64,000 nucleotides of DNA. Source: Micropterus salmoides. Taxonomy: Eukaryota > Chordata > Actinopteri > Centrarchiformes > Centrarchidae. The DNA lies in contig NW_024044681.1 of assembly GCF_014851395.1 (NCBI RefSeq), forward strand, positions 23,251,036 through 23,315,035, written 5' to 3'. This document shows, piece by piece, positions 11,433-22,518 of the stretch. Each line of letters opens with the position of its first letter. Position 1 is the stretch's first letter. Made by a program: the position numbers and the translations under genes. The notes below the pieces were generated by a model that worked only from the letters and a program-made list of their open reading frames with translations, searched no databases and had not been told where the DNA came from.

Positions 11433-14400
11433 GGATTTTCAGGGACAGAAGGTGCTTTGGATGAGTGTGCTCACGATTTAGGTGGGGAGAGTGGGAAAGG
11501 CTATTAAACATTCAGAACCCATGTCTCAGAGTTTGCAAAGAGGGCAGGCACGAACAGGAGGGCAAAAATGAAGAATCTAGCCTCACTAAACCATCATAGG
11601 CCTACTAAGCTGAACAACCTGTATATATAAGCACAGAAAACCCTGGAAAATGGTAAAAACATCTTTGGTTTGGTTTGTTTGTCTTTCGCAGCCCCCTGAA
11701 GACAATGTGTTACAACCTTACATCATTCAAACTGCATCATGAGTCAGGCTGGAGAGAAAGCACCGAGACAATAAGGTATTATCTAGCTACAGGAGAAAGA
11801 ATGTGAAGAAGGGTTGAAGTTGGGTTAGAGTGTGGAAAAAAATTGGCACAGTGTAGGGAGTGAGGTTAGCTGGAGGATTAAAAAAAAAGGCACCTGAGGG
11901 GGGGAAAAGTTCAGGTTAGAGTGAAAAAGAGGAGATACAGGAGACATTAAGAAGGAGAGATGGTAGGAAGCATCAGTGGTTAGCGATACTCAAGGTATGT
12001 GTGCCTTCAGACATAACATCACACTTTTAAGTTGTGCATAAAGCTCAGTATCTTCAAATCTTGGACTTCAGTTAGTTTAGATTCTTAAAAAACTTCATTT
12101 AAAAGTTTCAATTATAATAATATCAGTCCTGGTAATCAAAGATGATGAAATTAACACACAAAAATTAATATACAGAAATAAAGATACTGTATCTGTAAAA
12201 ATGTTCCTGTACCCTTTAATTCCGCATCATCATGACCACAATGAGCTTTCCATTTTATGTTGTCCAGATTTTCATTGAGGCAGAACACATACAGAAAGAA
12301 TCTTCTTGTATCATTGTGTTTTGTCATTTTTGTCAGACACCATTTGATCAAATTAGGTGACTCATGTTGGTCTATGCCCACACACTTGCCACCAAGAGAA
12401 ACAGCAGTGCATACACAGTATGTGTCTGTATAAAGGACATAGTTGAAGAGAGATAAAAAAAAGAAACTTAGACAGAAAAAAAATGTGTGAAAGTGAGTGG
12501 CAGTGGGACTGTTTTGTTAATGTGGCCAAGTGAAAAAAATAAGCTCTCCGGAGACATATTTAACAAGGGGAATACTAAGGTCCAACATCTGTCTCCTCTC
12601 TGCCACCTGCAAGCCCAGGCAAACATACACAGTACGTATGCAGCCAAACATTGGATAGCTACCAAGAACTGTTTGGAGAAGGTCCCAGAGTGTTGGAGTC
12701 ATCTGCCTTGTTAACATATTTGGCCTTGGTAGAGGAACAGAGCTGCTCTTCCCTCTGTATGGTCAACATGGAGAGAGAATAAGTAATTCAGGCTTTTACA
12801 AGAGATCTTAGACAAAGCATCAGATCATTCAGTCAAAGAGATTTATCATATTAAAGGAGTAGTGTTTCAGAGGCTATAAGGCATGCAATGCTCTAATCTG
12901 CTGTTTGTGTACTCAATTACATTGGAGAAAATCCACATGCATCATCAGAACACCAAGTCAGAGAAATACTTTGCCTTTTGAGTATTCCTACTGTCAAAAC
13001 AGGCAAAGCAGACATACAGACAAAATAATCAACAACTGAAATCACAAGATACTGTCATAAAACAGCAACAGAATGGAGTTAACTTAAATGCAATTCAATC
13101 TAATCTAATTGATAGAGGCTTTCCTGTTTATATAATCAACAATGCCACAAAAGTTAAAAATAAAAATAAATAATGGAAGAGAAATTCATTAGGTTGGTAA
13201 AGTCCCATTTGTCTCCATTAGTCTGTCTTTCTAATGAAATAATTGAACCTTATGAGAGGCCATCACCTTCTTGCTTTACTCACACATTTTAAATGTTGCG
13301 AGCTGCTAATGTGGGAACTGAGTGAGCTCCAAAAAGTTGTGGTCACATCTGGTGCCTTTAAAAATAAGCTCTCTGAATTTGCCCCAGCTGGAAATTGCTT
13401 AAAAATCTTGCAAGCAGCATGGGAATGATTCATCATTTCTTACCCAAGGCTTCCACCACAAAAGAAATGGCATTTTTCTATTCACTTCATGATTTGAAGT
13501 GACAGTCACCATGTCCCCTCAGCATGGCTCTCTGAATCCCTGGCTAACTCTGAGGTGGCTGTCTGTCTGATTGGCCAGCCAAAGTATCGAGGAGAGTGGG
13601 CCAGAGGCAGAGCAGGGAGGCAAAGATAACAGGCTTATCACCAGGTGAGAAACAGTGAGACCAGGAGGCCTTTTTTCCCCAGACACTGGGCAAATTGGCA
13701 GCTTATTTACTGAAATTGTCCTGTACTGTACCCGGCACTTTTTACATCATATGGTGATTTTCAACATTTTAATCTTAACTTTAAATTTACTGTGACATGT
13801 ATTCCAAAAATCCAATGTAAATGCTGATTTAAATGTTGTGAACAGGCTACATGAATAAAATAATAAAATTGTTGTAAGAGCTTGTCCATGCATCGAGAAA
13901 TCGCTCAACAAATTTGGCAGTTATTATAGGTAAGGGAGTTTCAGGTGTTTAGCTGTACACAACTGCTAAGTATTGGAGTCAGTTTTTTCCAGTCATTTTC
14001 ATCTGCTGTCATTTCAGATACCTGCCATTCCCCACCTGCCCTGTGGTATGTCTCACGATTAAGTCACAGCAAGAATTTATGACTCTATAATCACCTCATC
14101 TGACACAGTGACCATCTTAACATAAAGAAATATTGTGTAGCATGTAGTAAAATTCCACCCAGTCTAATCGGGCCAGCTTTCATTGCTGTTTCTTGCCTTC
14201 CTGTTTCTGACCATAGCCTGTTCCTGGTTTTGTCTGCGCACCCCTTGCCTGCTTAGTTTGACTAATGACCTGTTGCTGAACTCTAGTTTGAACTCTTATG
14301 CTTTCAACTGCTCTTCCTCTGAGTCTTGTGAGACCAGATCTGTGTGCAGAACCATTACAGAAGGGCTATTAGTAGAAGTAGAGTAGCACACAAACATGCA

Positions 14401-15608
14401 GTCCTAAAAACTGCTGACACAAACATAATTGTTAAAAAAATGTTCTTGTTGTATGTAATACAAAGGACAAAGTGAATACTAAAATATAATTTAACAGACT
14501 ATTAGTCTTAGGGGATTTCAATACTTCAGCCAAAAATACACTCAACATTGTCCTTTTTCAGTATGTATCCTGTTTAAAGCATGCTCCTGTAGACAGTGAG
14601 CCACATAATACGTATAACATTTTGTTAAACATCAAGGACAGAAGTTCAGTAAAAAATTGATCATTGATGATGACTAGGTTAAGCCTTCATGTCTACCTTC
14701 TGTCAACAGCGATACTTTCAGATAAAATACAGTGTGCACTGTCGTGTGAAGATGATGCATTACCCAGTATTCTATATTGAGCATTTATATTGAAAAAGAG
14801 GGTATTTTTGCTTTGAAATTGGGCTACAAAAAGGTCAATACATTAAAATCTGTGTTCTGAAGTCCCAATAAAAGCATTAAGCACTCCCGTTGGAGGATAA
14901 CATGCTTAGAAGTGCACTTTGCTTGACCACGAAATTGTCTGTAACGGAAACGCCATCACTCCAGTTCTTCTTTGTCATGATCTTTGTAAACACTTTCCAG
15001 GTATTTTAAAAAGGCAATGTCTCCATAATGAAGCTGAGATGGGAGGTGGGAGTACACACCTATGGTTACTGACATTCACAAAGGTCAGCACTTCATCCAT
15101 CAATCTCTCTATATACCTACCCATCAGCCTGGGTGTCCCTTACTGTATCATTTAGTTCATCAGCATCCTAACACCAACATGAGATCACTCCTTAATTCAG
15201 ACCTTTAAACTCAGAAGGGATGAGAAAAGTGACGTGTTTGCAAACTAAACCCTTAAAATCTTTTTCATTTTAACATGTAAACTAAGCATTCTGGTTTACT
15301 CTGAGAAGGAAATAAAGTTATTTTTGAACTGTTCCTCATTGTTATCATCTAGTTTCCGATCCGAAGACTTGATGGGTGCCACATTGCATTTACTTAACTT
15401 ACTATTCAGTGTTTCCCCTAGGATGGAGTTGTAATAACGGAGGTGATGCATTTTTTTGGTGTGGTCGCAAAGCGCAACCTGCTTTATATCTGGATCTAAA
15501 ACACCAATACAACATGTGTCACACATTGCAAACAAATTTGGGTGGGGGTTTGGGTTCCTCCCTCAAGAAAATGTTAAAATATGCAATTTCACTCCATTTT
15601 GGACCATT
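11433..15608. other. Non-coding stretch, nothing recognised
   Basis: Several overlapping short frames on both strands, none with a domain. AT-rich background with occasional balanced blocks (for example 13500-13700, which holds GATAACAGG and CCAAAG motifs). Confidence 0.5.
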
Positions 15609-15811
15609 GTTCCCCTTCGAGGGAACTCGAACTATGTCGGTGACGACACTATGGGAACGCCTCTGGGCGTGGCAGGGCTGAAATCATGAATGAAACTACT
15701 CCAATCCTATTGGCTTTGCTAGAACGGTAGCGTGTGACGGCGTAACTGGAGGTGTATATAAGCACACCGGCACACCGCACACATTAGCTTTTTTCTATTC
15801 AGCAGGCACTC
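15609..15811 (+). repeat. DIRS-A left inverted terminal repeat
   Basis: Matches the reverse complement of 18177-18391. Shared blocks include GTCGGTGACGACACT, GGGAACGCCTCTGGGCGTGG and ATGAATGAAACTACTCCAAT. It contains a TATATAA-like box at about 15756, near the expected start of element transcription. Confidence 0.88.
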
Positions 15812-15815
15812 TGGC

Positions 15816-16415
15816 ATGTTTGAGACTACTCAGAAGAAAGCAACCACAAGAAGATCTAGTTACCTGGAAGGAGAAGCAGAGGAGATGGCTGGTGAGCAGT
15901 TCAGGCAGTGTGTCTTTCCATGCCCGCGCTACATCACGGCTGGGGGATGCCGCATGCCCAGGCAGCTCTCGAGGGGGCTGCTTGCGGCCATTGTGAGGCC
16001 ATACCCCTGAGGGTGCTGAGGTCCCGTGCGGCTCTCTTTTCCGGAGACGGCCGGATGCGCTCTCCCCGTGGCTCGGGCCCGGCGGTCGCTGAGGCAGCGT
16101 GGCGGCTTCGGTCATGGGGCTCCCAGCGCGACATCTCCGAAGGCATCGTGACTGCCGAGGCTTTTTCCTCCGCGCCGGTCTCTGCCCTTTTTCCCGGATT
16201 TGCATGACGAATTGTGCAAATCCTGGGGCAAGCCCTTCTCAGCATGTCTCACTACTCCCCCGCTCTGGGTTTACAGCGACGTCGCGGGGGTTAAGGGTTT
16301 CAGTTATGGGACGATGCCCCGGGTTGAGGATGCTTTGGCCAGATATCTCTCGCCCGGTCATGCGTCGTCTCTGGCGGACCTCCGCTTCAGGGTGCCGCCG
16401 GGGACCTATGCATGA
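15816..16415 (+). pseudogene. DIRS-A gag-like protein, frameshifted
   Basis: This would be the structural/nucleocapsid-like protein of a DIRS element. The start at 15816 (MFETTQKK) gives a first frame with an FPCPRY motif. The reading continues in another frame at about 15960-16190 (ALEGAACGHCEAIPLRVLRS, a Cys-rich zinc-binding-like region) and then in a third frame from 16200 (HDELCKSWGKPFSA...), which ends at 16415. At least two frameshifts break it. The order immediately upstream of RT fits the family. The gag assignment rests on position and Cys pattern and is less certain than the RT call. Confidence 0.65.
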
Positions 16416-16539
16416 CGCCGGCCACCAGCCCTGAGGGTCCTGTGCACCGTTATGGAGGGCTACAGGCTGCAGTTCCGGGTCCGCCCCCCCAGATTCAATG
16501 GGGTGGTCTGGACTGCGGTGCACTTGGAGCAGAGCCAGG

Positions 16540-17240
16540 TGTTGGGACAAGAAGTTCACTCTCTGCTGGAGTAAGGGGCCATAGAACTCATTTCCCCGGC
16601 AGTCAGGGAGTCCGGGTTCTACAGCCGGTACTTCATAGTTCCCAAAAAGGACAGAGGATTGCGTCCGATTTTAGATCTGCAGTCCCTGAACCAATCTCCA
16701 AGGAGATTCAGGTTCAGGATGCTCACCATCCCCGTCATCGTCAGTCACATCCAATCCGAGGATTGGTTTGTCACGATAGATCTCCGAGACGCATATTTCC
16801 ACATCTCCATCCATCCCTCTCTTGAGGTTCGCCTTGGGGGTTCTTCCGTTCAGCCTAGCACTTTCTCCTCGCACGTTTACCAAATGCATGGATGCAGCTC
16901 TGGCCCCGATGAGGCTCCAAGGCATCCGCATACTGAACTACATCGACGACCGGCTCATTTTGGCTCAGTCTCGGGAGTTAGCGGTTCAGCATCAAGATGT
17001 CATCCTCGCCCACCTTCAGCATTTGGGGCTGCGGCTCAACGCGAAGAAGAGCGTGCTGATGCCCGCCCAACATACTACGTTCCTAGGCGATTTTGTCCTC
17101 AGTGATCAGAGTGAAGCTAGGCCGCACCATCACTGTGAAACACTTTCAGAGGGTGTTGGGTCTCATGGCAGCAGCATCCAGCGTAATCCCATCTGGCCTG
17201 CTGCACATGAGAGCCCTACAGTGGTGGTTAAAATCCAAGG
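16540..17240 (+). pseudogene. DIRS-A reverse transcriptase, broken
   Basis: The family copies element RNA into DNA. Visible RT motifs in order are YFIVPKK (about 16630), LRPILDLQSLN (about 16660), WFVTIDLRDAYFH (first catalytic Asp, about 16770), LALSPRTFTK (about 16855), the YIDD active-site box in LNYIDDRLILAQS (about 16935) and LGLRLNAKKS (about 17030). The sequence has an in-frame TAA at 16573 and frameshifts near 16820 and 17095, so no RT can be made. The catalytic YIDD box itself is intact. Confidence 0.87.
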
Positions 17241-17375
17241 GATTCTCCCCGAGGGGAAATCCGTTCTGTCTGATACGGATTACGAGCAGATGCCTTCATT
17301 CCCTGTCAGTATGGAGGAAGCCTTGGTTCCTGTGTGGGAGCGTCATGTCGCCGGACAATTATTTCGACAGACGCC

Positions 17376-17690
17376 TTACTCGCGGGGTGGGGCGCGGTCA
17401 TGGACGGCCGCTTTGCGAGAGGCTCCTGGTAGGAGCATCATTTCTCTTGGCACAAAAATTGCCTGGAAATGTTGGCGGTTTTCAGAGCTCTGAGGAGTTT
17501 TCTGCCTGCTCTCCGTGGTCGCTACGTCCTTGTCAGGACCGACAACACGGCGGTGGTGGCCTATTTGAATCACCAGGGGGGTCTGCGCTCGCGCCCGTTA
17601 TGCAGACTGGCACATCAGATCCTCCTGTGGACCCAGAATCAGGGAGCAGAGCTGCTGTCGAGACAGGGGCTGAGGCCCCCTATTTTCACT
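17376..17690 (+). pseudogene. DIRS-A RNase H domain, one stop codon
   Basis: The reading frame in phase with 17469 contains GWGAVMDGRFARGSW, then an in-frame TAG at 17430, then HKNCLEMLAVFRALRSF and YVLVRTDNTAVVAYLNHQGG. The latter carries the Asp of the RNase H active site. The domain normally follows RT and degrades the RNA template. The sequence then jumps to recombinase sequence at about 17690, marking the internal deletion junction. Confidence 0.8.
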
Positions 17691-17995
17691 CTGAGGTCCT
17701 CCCGGTGGAGGAAAGCAGACCAGTTGCTGGTGTGTTTCGGGTCCCCCAAGGCTGGGCTCCCCGCTTCTAAACACAGATCAGCAACTGGATCGTTCAGACT
17801 ATTTCCCTGGCGGGTGCTATCAGGTGCGCGGGTTACCTTCACCTATGGCCGTAAGGGCGCATTCTACTCGAGGCATGGCGGCCTCTAGGGCCCTCCCAGG
17901 ATTTGTGTGAGGCAGCTGGCTGGGCCACTCCTCACACTTTCATCCGGTTTTACAGTCTGGACCTTCCTTCTGCACCCGGCACCCATGCACTCTCC
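17691..17995 (+). pseudogene. DIRS-A tyrosine recombinase, C-terminal remnant
   Basis: DIRS elements integrate with a tyrosine recombinase instead of a DDE integrase. Remaining pieces are ADQLLVCFGSPKAGLPASK (about 17720), AHSTRGMAAS (about 17860, the H-x-x-R catalytic box) and, after a frameshift near 17900, AAGWATPHTFIRFYSLD (about 17920-17970), which contains the candidate nucleophilic Tyr. The N-terminal half with the first catalytic Arg is deleted. Confidence 0.8.
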
Positions 17996-18065
17996 TCTTA
18001 GTCGTGCCTACGGGTTACTGCACGCTGGGGGGCAGGCGGAGGCTTCGGCTTGGAATAGTGGGTAT

Positions 18066-18160
18066 TCTCGTTCCCATAGTGTTGTCACCGACGCAGTTCG
18101 AGTTCCCTCGAAGGGGAACGTCTCGGGTTACGTATGTAACCCTTGTTCCCCAAGAACACC
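18066..18160 (+). repeat. DIRS-A internal complementary region
   Basis: The first half (about 18066-18118, CGTTCCCATAGTGT...) is the reverse complement of the extreme left end of the element. The second half (about 18110-18145, AACGTCTCGGGTTACGTATG) is the reverse complement of the extreme right end. This composite is the hallmark of DIRS elements and records the joined ends. Confidence 0.85.
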
Positions 18161-18176
18161 TCACCCCGCCTGGAGT

Positions 18177-18391
18177 GCCTTGCTTCATAGAAAAGGGCTA
18201 ATATGTCCTGTGTGCGGGCATGCTTATATACGCCTCCGGTTACGCCGTCACACGCTACTGTTCTACCAACACCAATAGGATTGGAGTAGTTTCATTCATA
18301 ATTCAGCCCTGCCACGCCCAGAGGCGTTCCCACAGTGTCGTCACCGACGCAGTGTCTCGTTCCCCTTCTCGTTACATACGTAACCCGAGAC
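18177..18391 (-). repeat. DIRS-A right inverted terminal repeat
   Basis: Reverse-complement partner of 15609-15811 with only scattered mismatches. It ends in GTTACATACGTAACCCGAGA. Confidence 0.88.
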
Positions 18392-19868
18392 ATTATTAGA
18401 ATATCTGTGTACAAAAAGTTGGAAAAGCTAGAGCAGATTATAAATAAACAACCAAAAAGCTAAACTAGCTAAACAAGTCTACTGGGGTGGAATTATAACC
18501 ATTAGATCTCGGGAAAGTGATTTTGTTAGTTTTGATACTCTCCACAATGATTTTATATTCATCGCACAGCACCCAAGCGTTTTGGGCCTCACTACCTTAT
18601 AATGGCAGGGAAAACCCTGTTAATATGACTTGAGAGTCATTATAGATGCCTTTTGTGTCTTAATTTACAGCTTTTGACACGTATTTGTAGAAGTTAACAT
18701 AAAAAGTAGGCAACATGACAACCACCTCCCTTCCGTATATTTACCAATGGTTTAGTCTAAGCTTGTACAAGGTATTAATGACATGCAGCTAATTAACTTT
18801 ACTTCCTTAAATGTAGCATTACATAGCAGCCAAAAAAACGTACTGTTAGCGTTCCTGCTCAGGTTCCAGATCAAAGACTGAAGCCCAGGGGAGATGGTTG
18901 CTAGTGTTAACTGCTTTCACCACTTTCGGTCTCTCACACTCGCTACACACACATTTGGCACTGCCATATTCCTTAAAAGAGCTAACTTTTGCTGCTCTTA
19001 CAACAGCATCTGTCGTGTAGATGTCCTTGGAAGAATGAGAAGCGGAAGCTTGCAAAGGATTGAGTGTTACCGTGAAAATCTATTGTAGCACATTGATATT
19101 AATGATCAATATTAATGGCGCTCATTCACTGAGCAGAGCTCAAGCAATGCCACAATATGGTCACGCAGATTACAACAGAAATGTGTATAAGACCAACCTA
19201 CTTAGAATAATCTGACAAAATTAAAAATACTACTGCTTTACAATCCCAGAAATTACCATAACTCACCAATGTTTGTGGTAAATTCAGCTGCAATGATATT
19301 GCACTAATTTCTTTGAACATTTCATTAAAAACATGAGAAACTAAAACACATGCACACCGCAGTAATAGTATTGAACCATGGAAACAAAAGCTGTGCATTA
19401 ATAAACAAAACTGCTGGCAGAAGTCTTATAATTTAAGACTCAAATACTGAGTTCTTCAGTTTTCAGTGAGAATCACATTTGTCACAAGATACAGTAAGTT
19501 GGCAGTGGGTGATTCAGTTATAGAAAACATGGATGTAGTGGTGACATAACCCATAGGTTTCTGAAGAGCCATTGTGCAGCTCAATGTGGGCAGCACCAGG
19601 CAACTCCTGGCGGTCGCTATCTTGGCAGTGTTTGACTCTGGCTAATCCAAAAATGGGCAATGAGCTTGGTTGCTGAACCACCTAGCAGCAAGCCACCTGA
19701 GAGGGCACCCACCTGTCACTGAAAGTGGCACAACCTTATTTATGCAAAACTTTAAGCCTTAATATAATTGAAAAAGGGTGAGTTGTATAAAAATTCAACC
19801 CCTGCAAAACACCCCCAACATCATGAAGTGGAAATTAGCTATAGAGCCCAAAAGCATTTGTTGTACCA
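18392..19868. other. Non-coding stretch, nothing recognised
   Basis: AT-rich DNA without a recognisable gene or element between DIRS-A and the CACTA-like candidate. Confidence 0.5.
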
Positions 19869-20782
19869 CACTGTAAAAATGAAAACTTGAAATTGTTCAT
19901 CTTGATTAGATTTTAGATTAAACTGAAAAAAAACCACTTAATGGCATTGCAAACTTTGTTAAAATAGTTTCTTCAACTAACTTTATCACATTTCTTGTAT
20001 AAAGTTGGTCTCAATGCAAAATTTATGGTGGCACAATTTTGAAATTGTAGTTGGAGCTGAGCCAACTCAAGTGGTGCTAAGCATGGGGTTTCCTAAGCAG
20101 TACTTCCGGGGTTTTCATCCACATGTCAGTGTTGGACATACCAGCACAGCTCTCCTGTTTTCTTCAAGAGAAACTGAAGTAAAAAAGGTGAGTATTTTGC
20201 CTGAATATGAATATAGTACTGAAAGTCTGGCTTTGCAGTAATCACATGTTTAATTCTTTTGTTTAATCATGTGCTTGATGCTACACTGTAGCTTGCTTGC
20301 TAACTAAGTAGTGAGCTAATGTTAGCATGGTAAACAATGGTTTGATAAATTCCGCAGAGTCGCTATGCATGGTTCAGAAGTGCATTGGGCGCGTCAACAA
20401 CAAAACAGCTGATTGTCAGAGCTCAGAGAACTTTGAACCACTATTTCTTTATGCATTACATCAAAATAAATACTGCTAACTAGTGTACTTTATTTTTTTT
20501 GGCCATATAATGTTACCCTACAGGGTTTCCCATAAATGTATATAAGTGTGCCCCACCCACCATGTCATTTTGTCAAGGCATTTGCTAGTTATTTTATACA
20601 CTCTTTAGAACTGATTAGGTACACGTAGACAAAACTAATGCAAGGCAATACAATGGCTCTGCATTAAAACCTTACTTTGATAGGTATTGTGGTGGTAAGT
20701 TTATTGAATCTGTTTGACAGAGGTATTAAATTATTTTAATGGTCAATTTGAAGGCTGTTTATGGTGCTAGTTAACCTCGGGG

Positions 20783-20876
20783 TTATACTGAGAGGTGTTC
20801 TTAAGATTTTGTCAACTGTACTTTTTTTTATATATGTATAGGATGGACTAAATATTTGGAACACTTCTCAGTATAA
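20783..20876. repeat. Short inverted repeat
   Basis: TTATACTGAGAGGTGTTC (20783-20800) and its complement at 20859-20876 match at 17 of 18 positions. A GTGTACCTAATAAACTG motif, common in dispersed fish repeats, follows at about 20950. Probably a small foldback inside the larger element. Confidence 0.55.
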
Positions 20877-22149
20877 ATTATACCATGACTCAAAAAGACT
20901 CAAGAAGGAAGGATTTATTTCAGAGCTGTATTACACTGAATTAGTTCTTAGTGTACCTAATAAACTGACAACTGTGCGAGTGTATACCTTTTTTTATACA
21001 GTCCATGGTGTATACCTGCACATGCCCCTACACAGTGTTCAAAACATTCTCTCCAAATGCTAAATTCTTACAGCTGTTGTCTTGTGAAGCTGGTGCTGCT
21101 CCATGGTCAGTCTCACCGGGAAAGGTGTACTGAGGTTCCACCAACCACAACCCTCTCTCTCATGTGCTAGATAGGTATGTTCACATGTGGAGTCGCTATG
21201 TTTATTTCCAATTTTCAGAGGCAAGGCTGTGAATTTTTTTCCAGGAAAAACACAGAACAGACAGCTAGCAGACTGTAAGTTGATGTACAGAAAAATGTAT
21301 TGAATTAAAAATTGTAAATGAGAAATAAACAAACCTTTTGTTGACTTCAGGGAATATCTCCTCGCAGTCCGCGAGTCAGTAGCCAGTGAGTGCGAGAGAG
21401 CAGTGCATGGGAACGTGCTACACACTGGAGAAGGTAAGGTGTGTGTTTGCCTTGCTGCAGAGTTTAAATTTCAAATCACAATTTAAGGAAATACAGTATA
21501 TACACAGCCTAAATAGAAGGCAGTGTGGTCGTGCACAGTACACTGTTAAAGTGTGTGAGAATATTTTGTTGTATAGATCCATTAAAAGTAAATTTACAAA
21601 TTTCTCATCGTCCTTGCAGTTATCCTATGTGGGTTCTGCAGTTTTCTCAGCTCAAGTCAACAAGATCTATTGAGCTGTAGACTACGACACGGAAGAGGAG
21701 CTCACTGGCCCTGTGTAGCATTAAAATCACACCTTACATTACCGGACTGTAAGAAGACATCAACCTTTTTCTGTGAGTAATGTGAATTTGGAGAAACTTG
21801 GACTGAGCGCAGTTTTTTCTGTCACCTGGGACATCATTTAAAAAATCAGCAGACTGCGCATTGCCCTGAATTGCTGAAAATGAAAACTGTGCCTTCAACA
21901 CTTATATCATTGACCAGCCATCAAATGACTTTAATGAGGTAGAGGAAAAAGTGGTTCAATTAACAACGGTAGATAAGAGTATGTAGCTGATTGTCAGATT
22001 GTCAGATGTACATGTACACTATTTTAAATGCCTGTTTTAAACATTGCATGATTCCATCTTGAATGATACAGTTATGTGTTTCTTTAATGTTTGTTGAAAA
22101 TAAACATAGAAATTGAAGTGGCTTTGTTTGTGGAAATTGGTGTTTTTTT

Positions 22150-22500
22150 CAAAACTTAGGAATTTGAGTTGGCCTCAAAACTCAAAAATCTAGCGCAGTA
22201 GTTGCCTTGAAATTTTGAGTTTTTATACAAATGAAAGATAAGTTCCATCCATCCATCATCAACCGCTTATCCTGCGTTCAGGGTCGTGGGGGGGCTGGAG
22301 CCAATCCCAGCTGACATCGGGCGAAAGGCGGGGTACACCCTGGACAGGTCGCCAGTCCATCGCAGGGCTGAGAGATAAGTTATCTGAACAAAACATAATT
22401 AGTTGGCACAACTAAACTTGAAATCTTAGGAATTTGAGCTGGCCTCAAAACTCAAAAATCTAGTGCAGTAAGTTGCCTTGAAATTTTGAGTTTTCAGAGC
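22150..22500 (+). repeat. ~134-bp tandem dimer interrupted by a retroinsertion
   Basis: The block CTTAGGAATTTGAG...GGCCTCAAAACTCAAAAATC...TTGCCTTGAAATTTTGAG occurs at about 22157-22222 and again at about 22428-22495. Subtracting the inserted repeat and its target duplication leaves a unit of about 134 bp, so this was a head-to-tail dimer. Confidence 0.75.
22245..22372 (-). mobile_element. 5'-truncated dispersed retroelement with (CCATC)n tail
   Basis: The sequence CCGCTTATCCTGCG...GGGTACACCCTGGACAGG...CCAGTCCATCGCAGGG is a very common dispersed repeat of fish genomes. It is bounded by a perfect 9-bp direct repeat AGATAAGTT (22236-22244 and 22373-22381). On the minus strand it has a GATGG-repeat 3' tail and is truncated at its 5' end compared with the copy at 34569-34795, as expected for LINE-driven insertion. 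Confidence 0.8.
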
Positions 22501-22518
22501 CTTTTCATTTTTACAGTG

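Larger units (their letters stand above)
15609..18391 (+). mobile_element. DIRS-type tyrosine-recombinase retrotransposon, copy A (internally deleted)
   Basis: DIRS elements carry gag, reverse transcriptase, RNase H and a tyrosine recombinase, and end in inverted repeats plus an internal complementary region used to rebuild the ends from a circle. All of these are visible here: inverted ends of about 205 bp, an internal complementary region near 18066-18160, and gag-RT-RNase H-YR remnants in the expected order on the plus strand. At about 2.8 kb it is far shorter than full elements (usually 5-6 kb). It has lost the segment between RNase H and the recombinase C-terminus and carries stops and frameshifts. 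No target duplication is expected for this class. Confidence 0.88.
19869..22518. mobile_element. Candidate CACTA/EnSpm-like element
   Basis: The left end CACTGTAAAAATGAAAA (19869) and right end TTTTCATTTTTACAGTG (ending 22518) are exact inverted repeats of 17 bp. They start with the CACTG motif of some fish EnSpm elements and are flanked by a 2-bp direct CA on each side. The 2.65-kb interior holds tandem subrepeats near the right end. No complete transposase is seen. A Cys/His-containing scrap at about 21780-21880 (FFCHLGHHLKNQQTA) may be a relic zinc-finger exon. The ends are short, so two unrelated elements remain possible. Confidence 0.45.

Noticed and set aside
16239..16559. Open frame on the minus strand opposite DIRS-A gag/RT
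   Set aside because: Shadow of the GC-rich element sequence; no independent motif.
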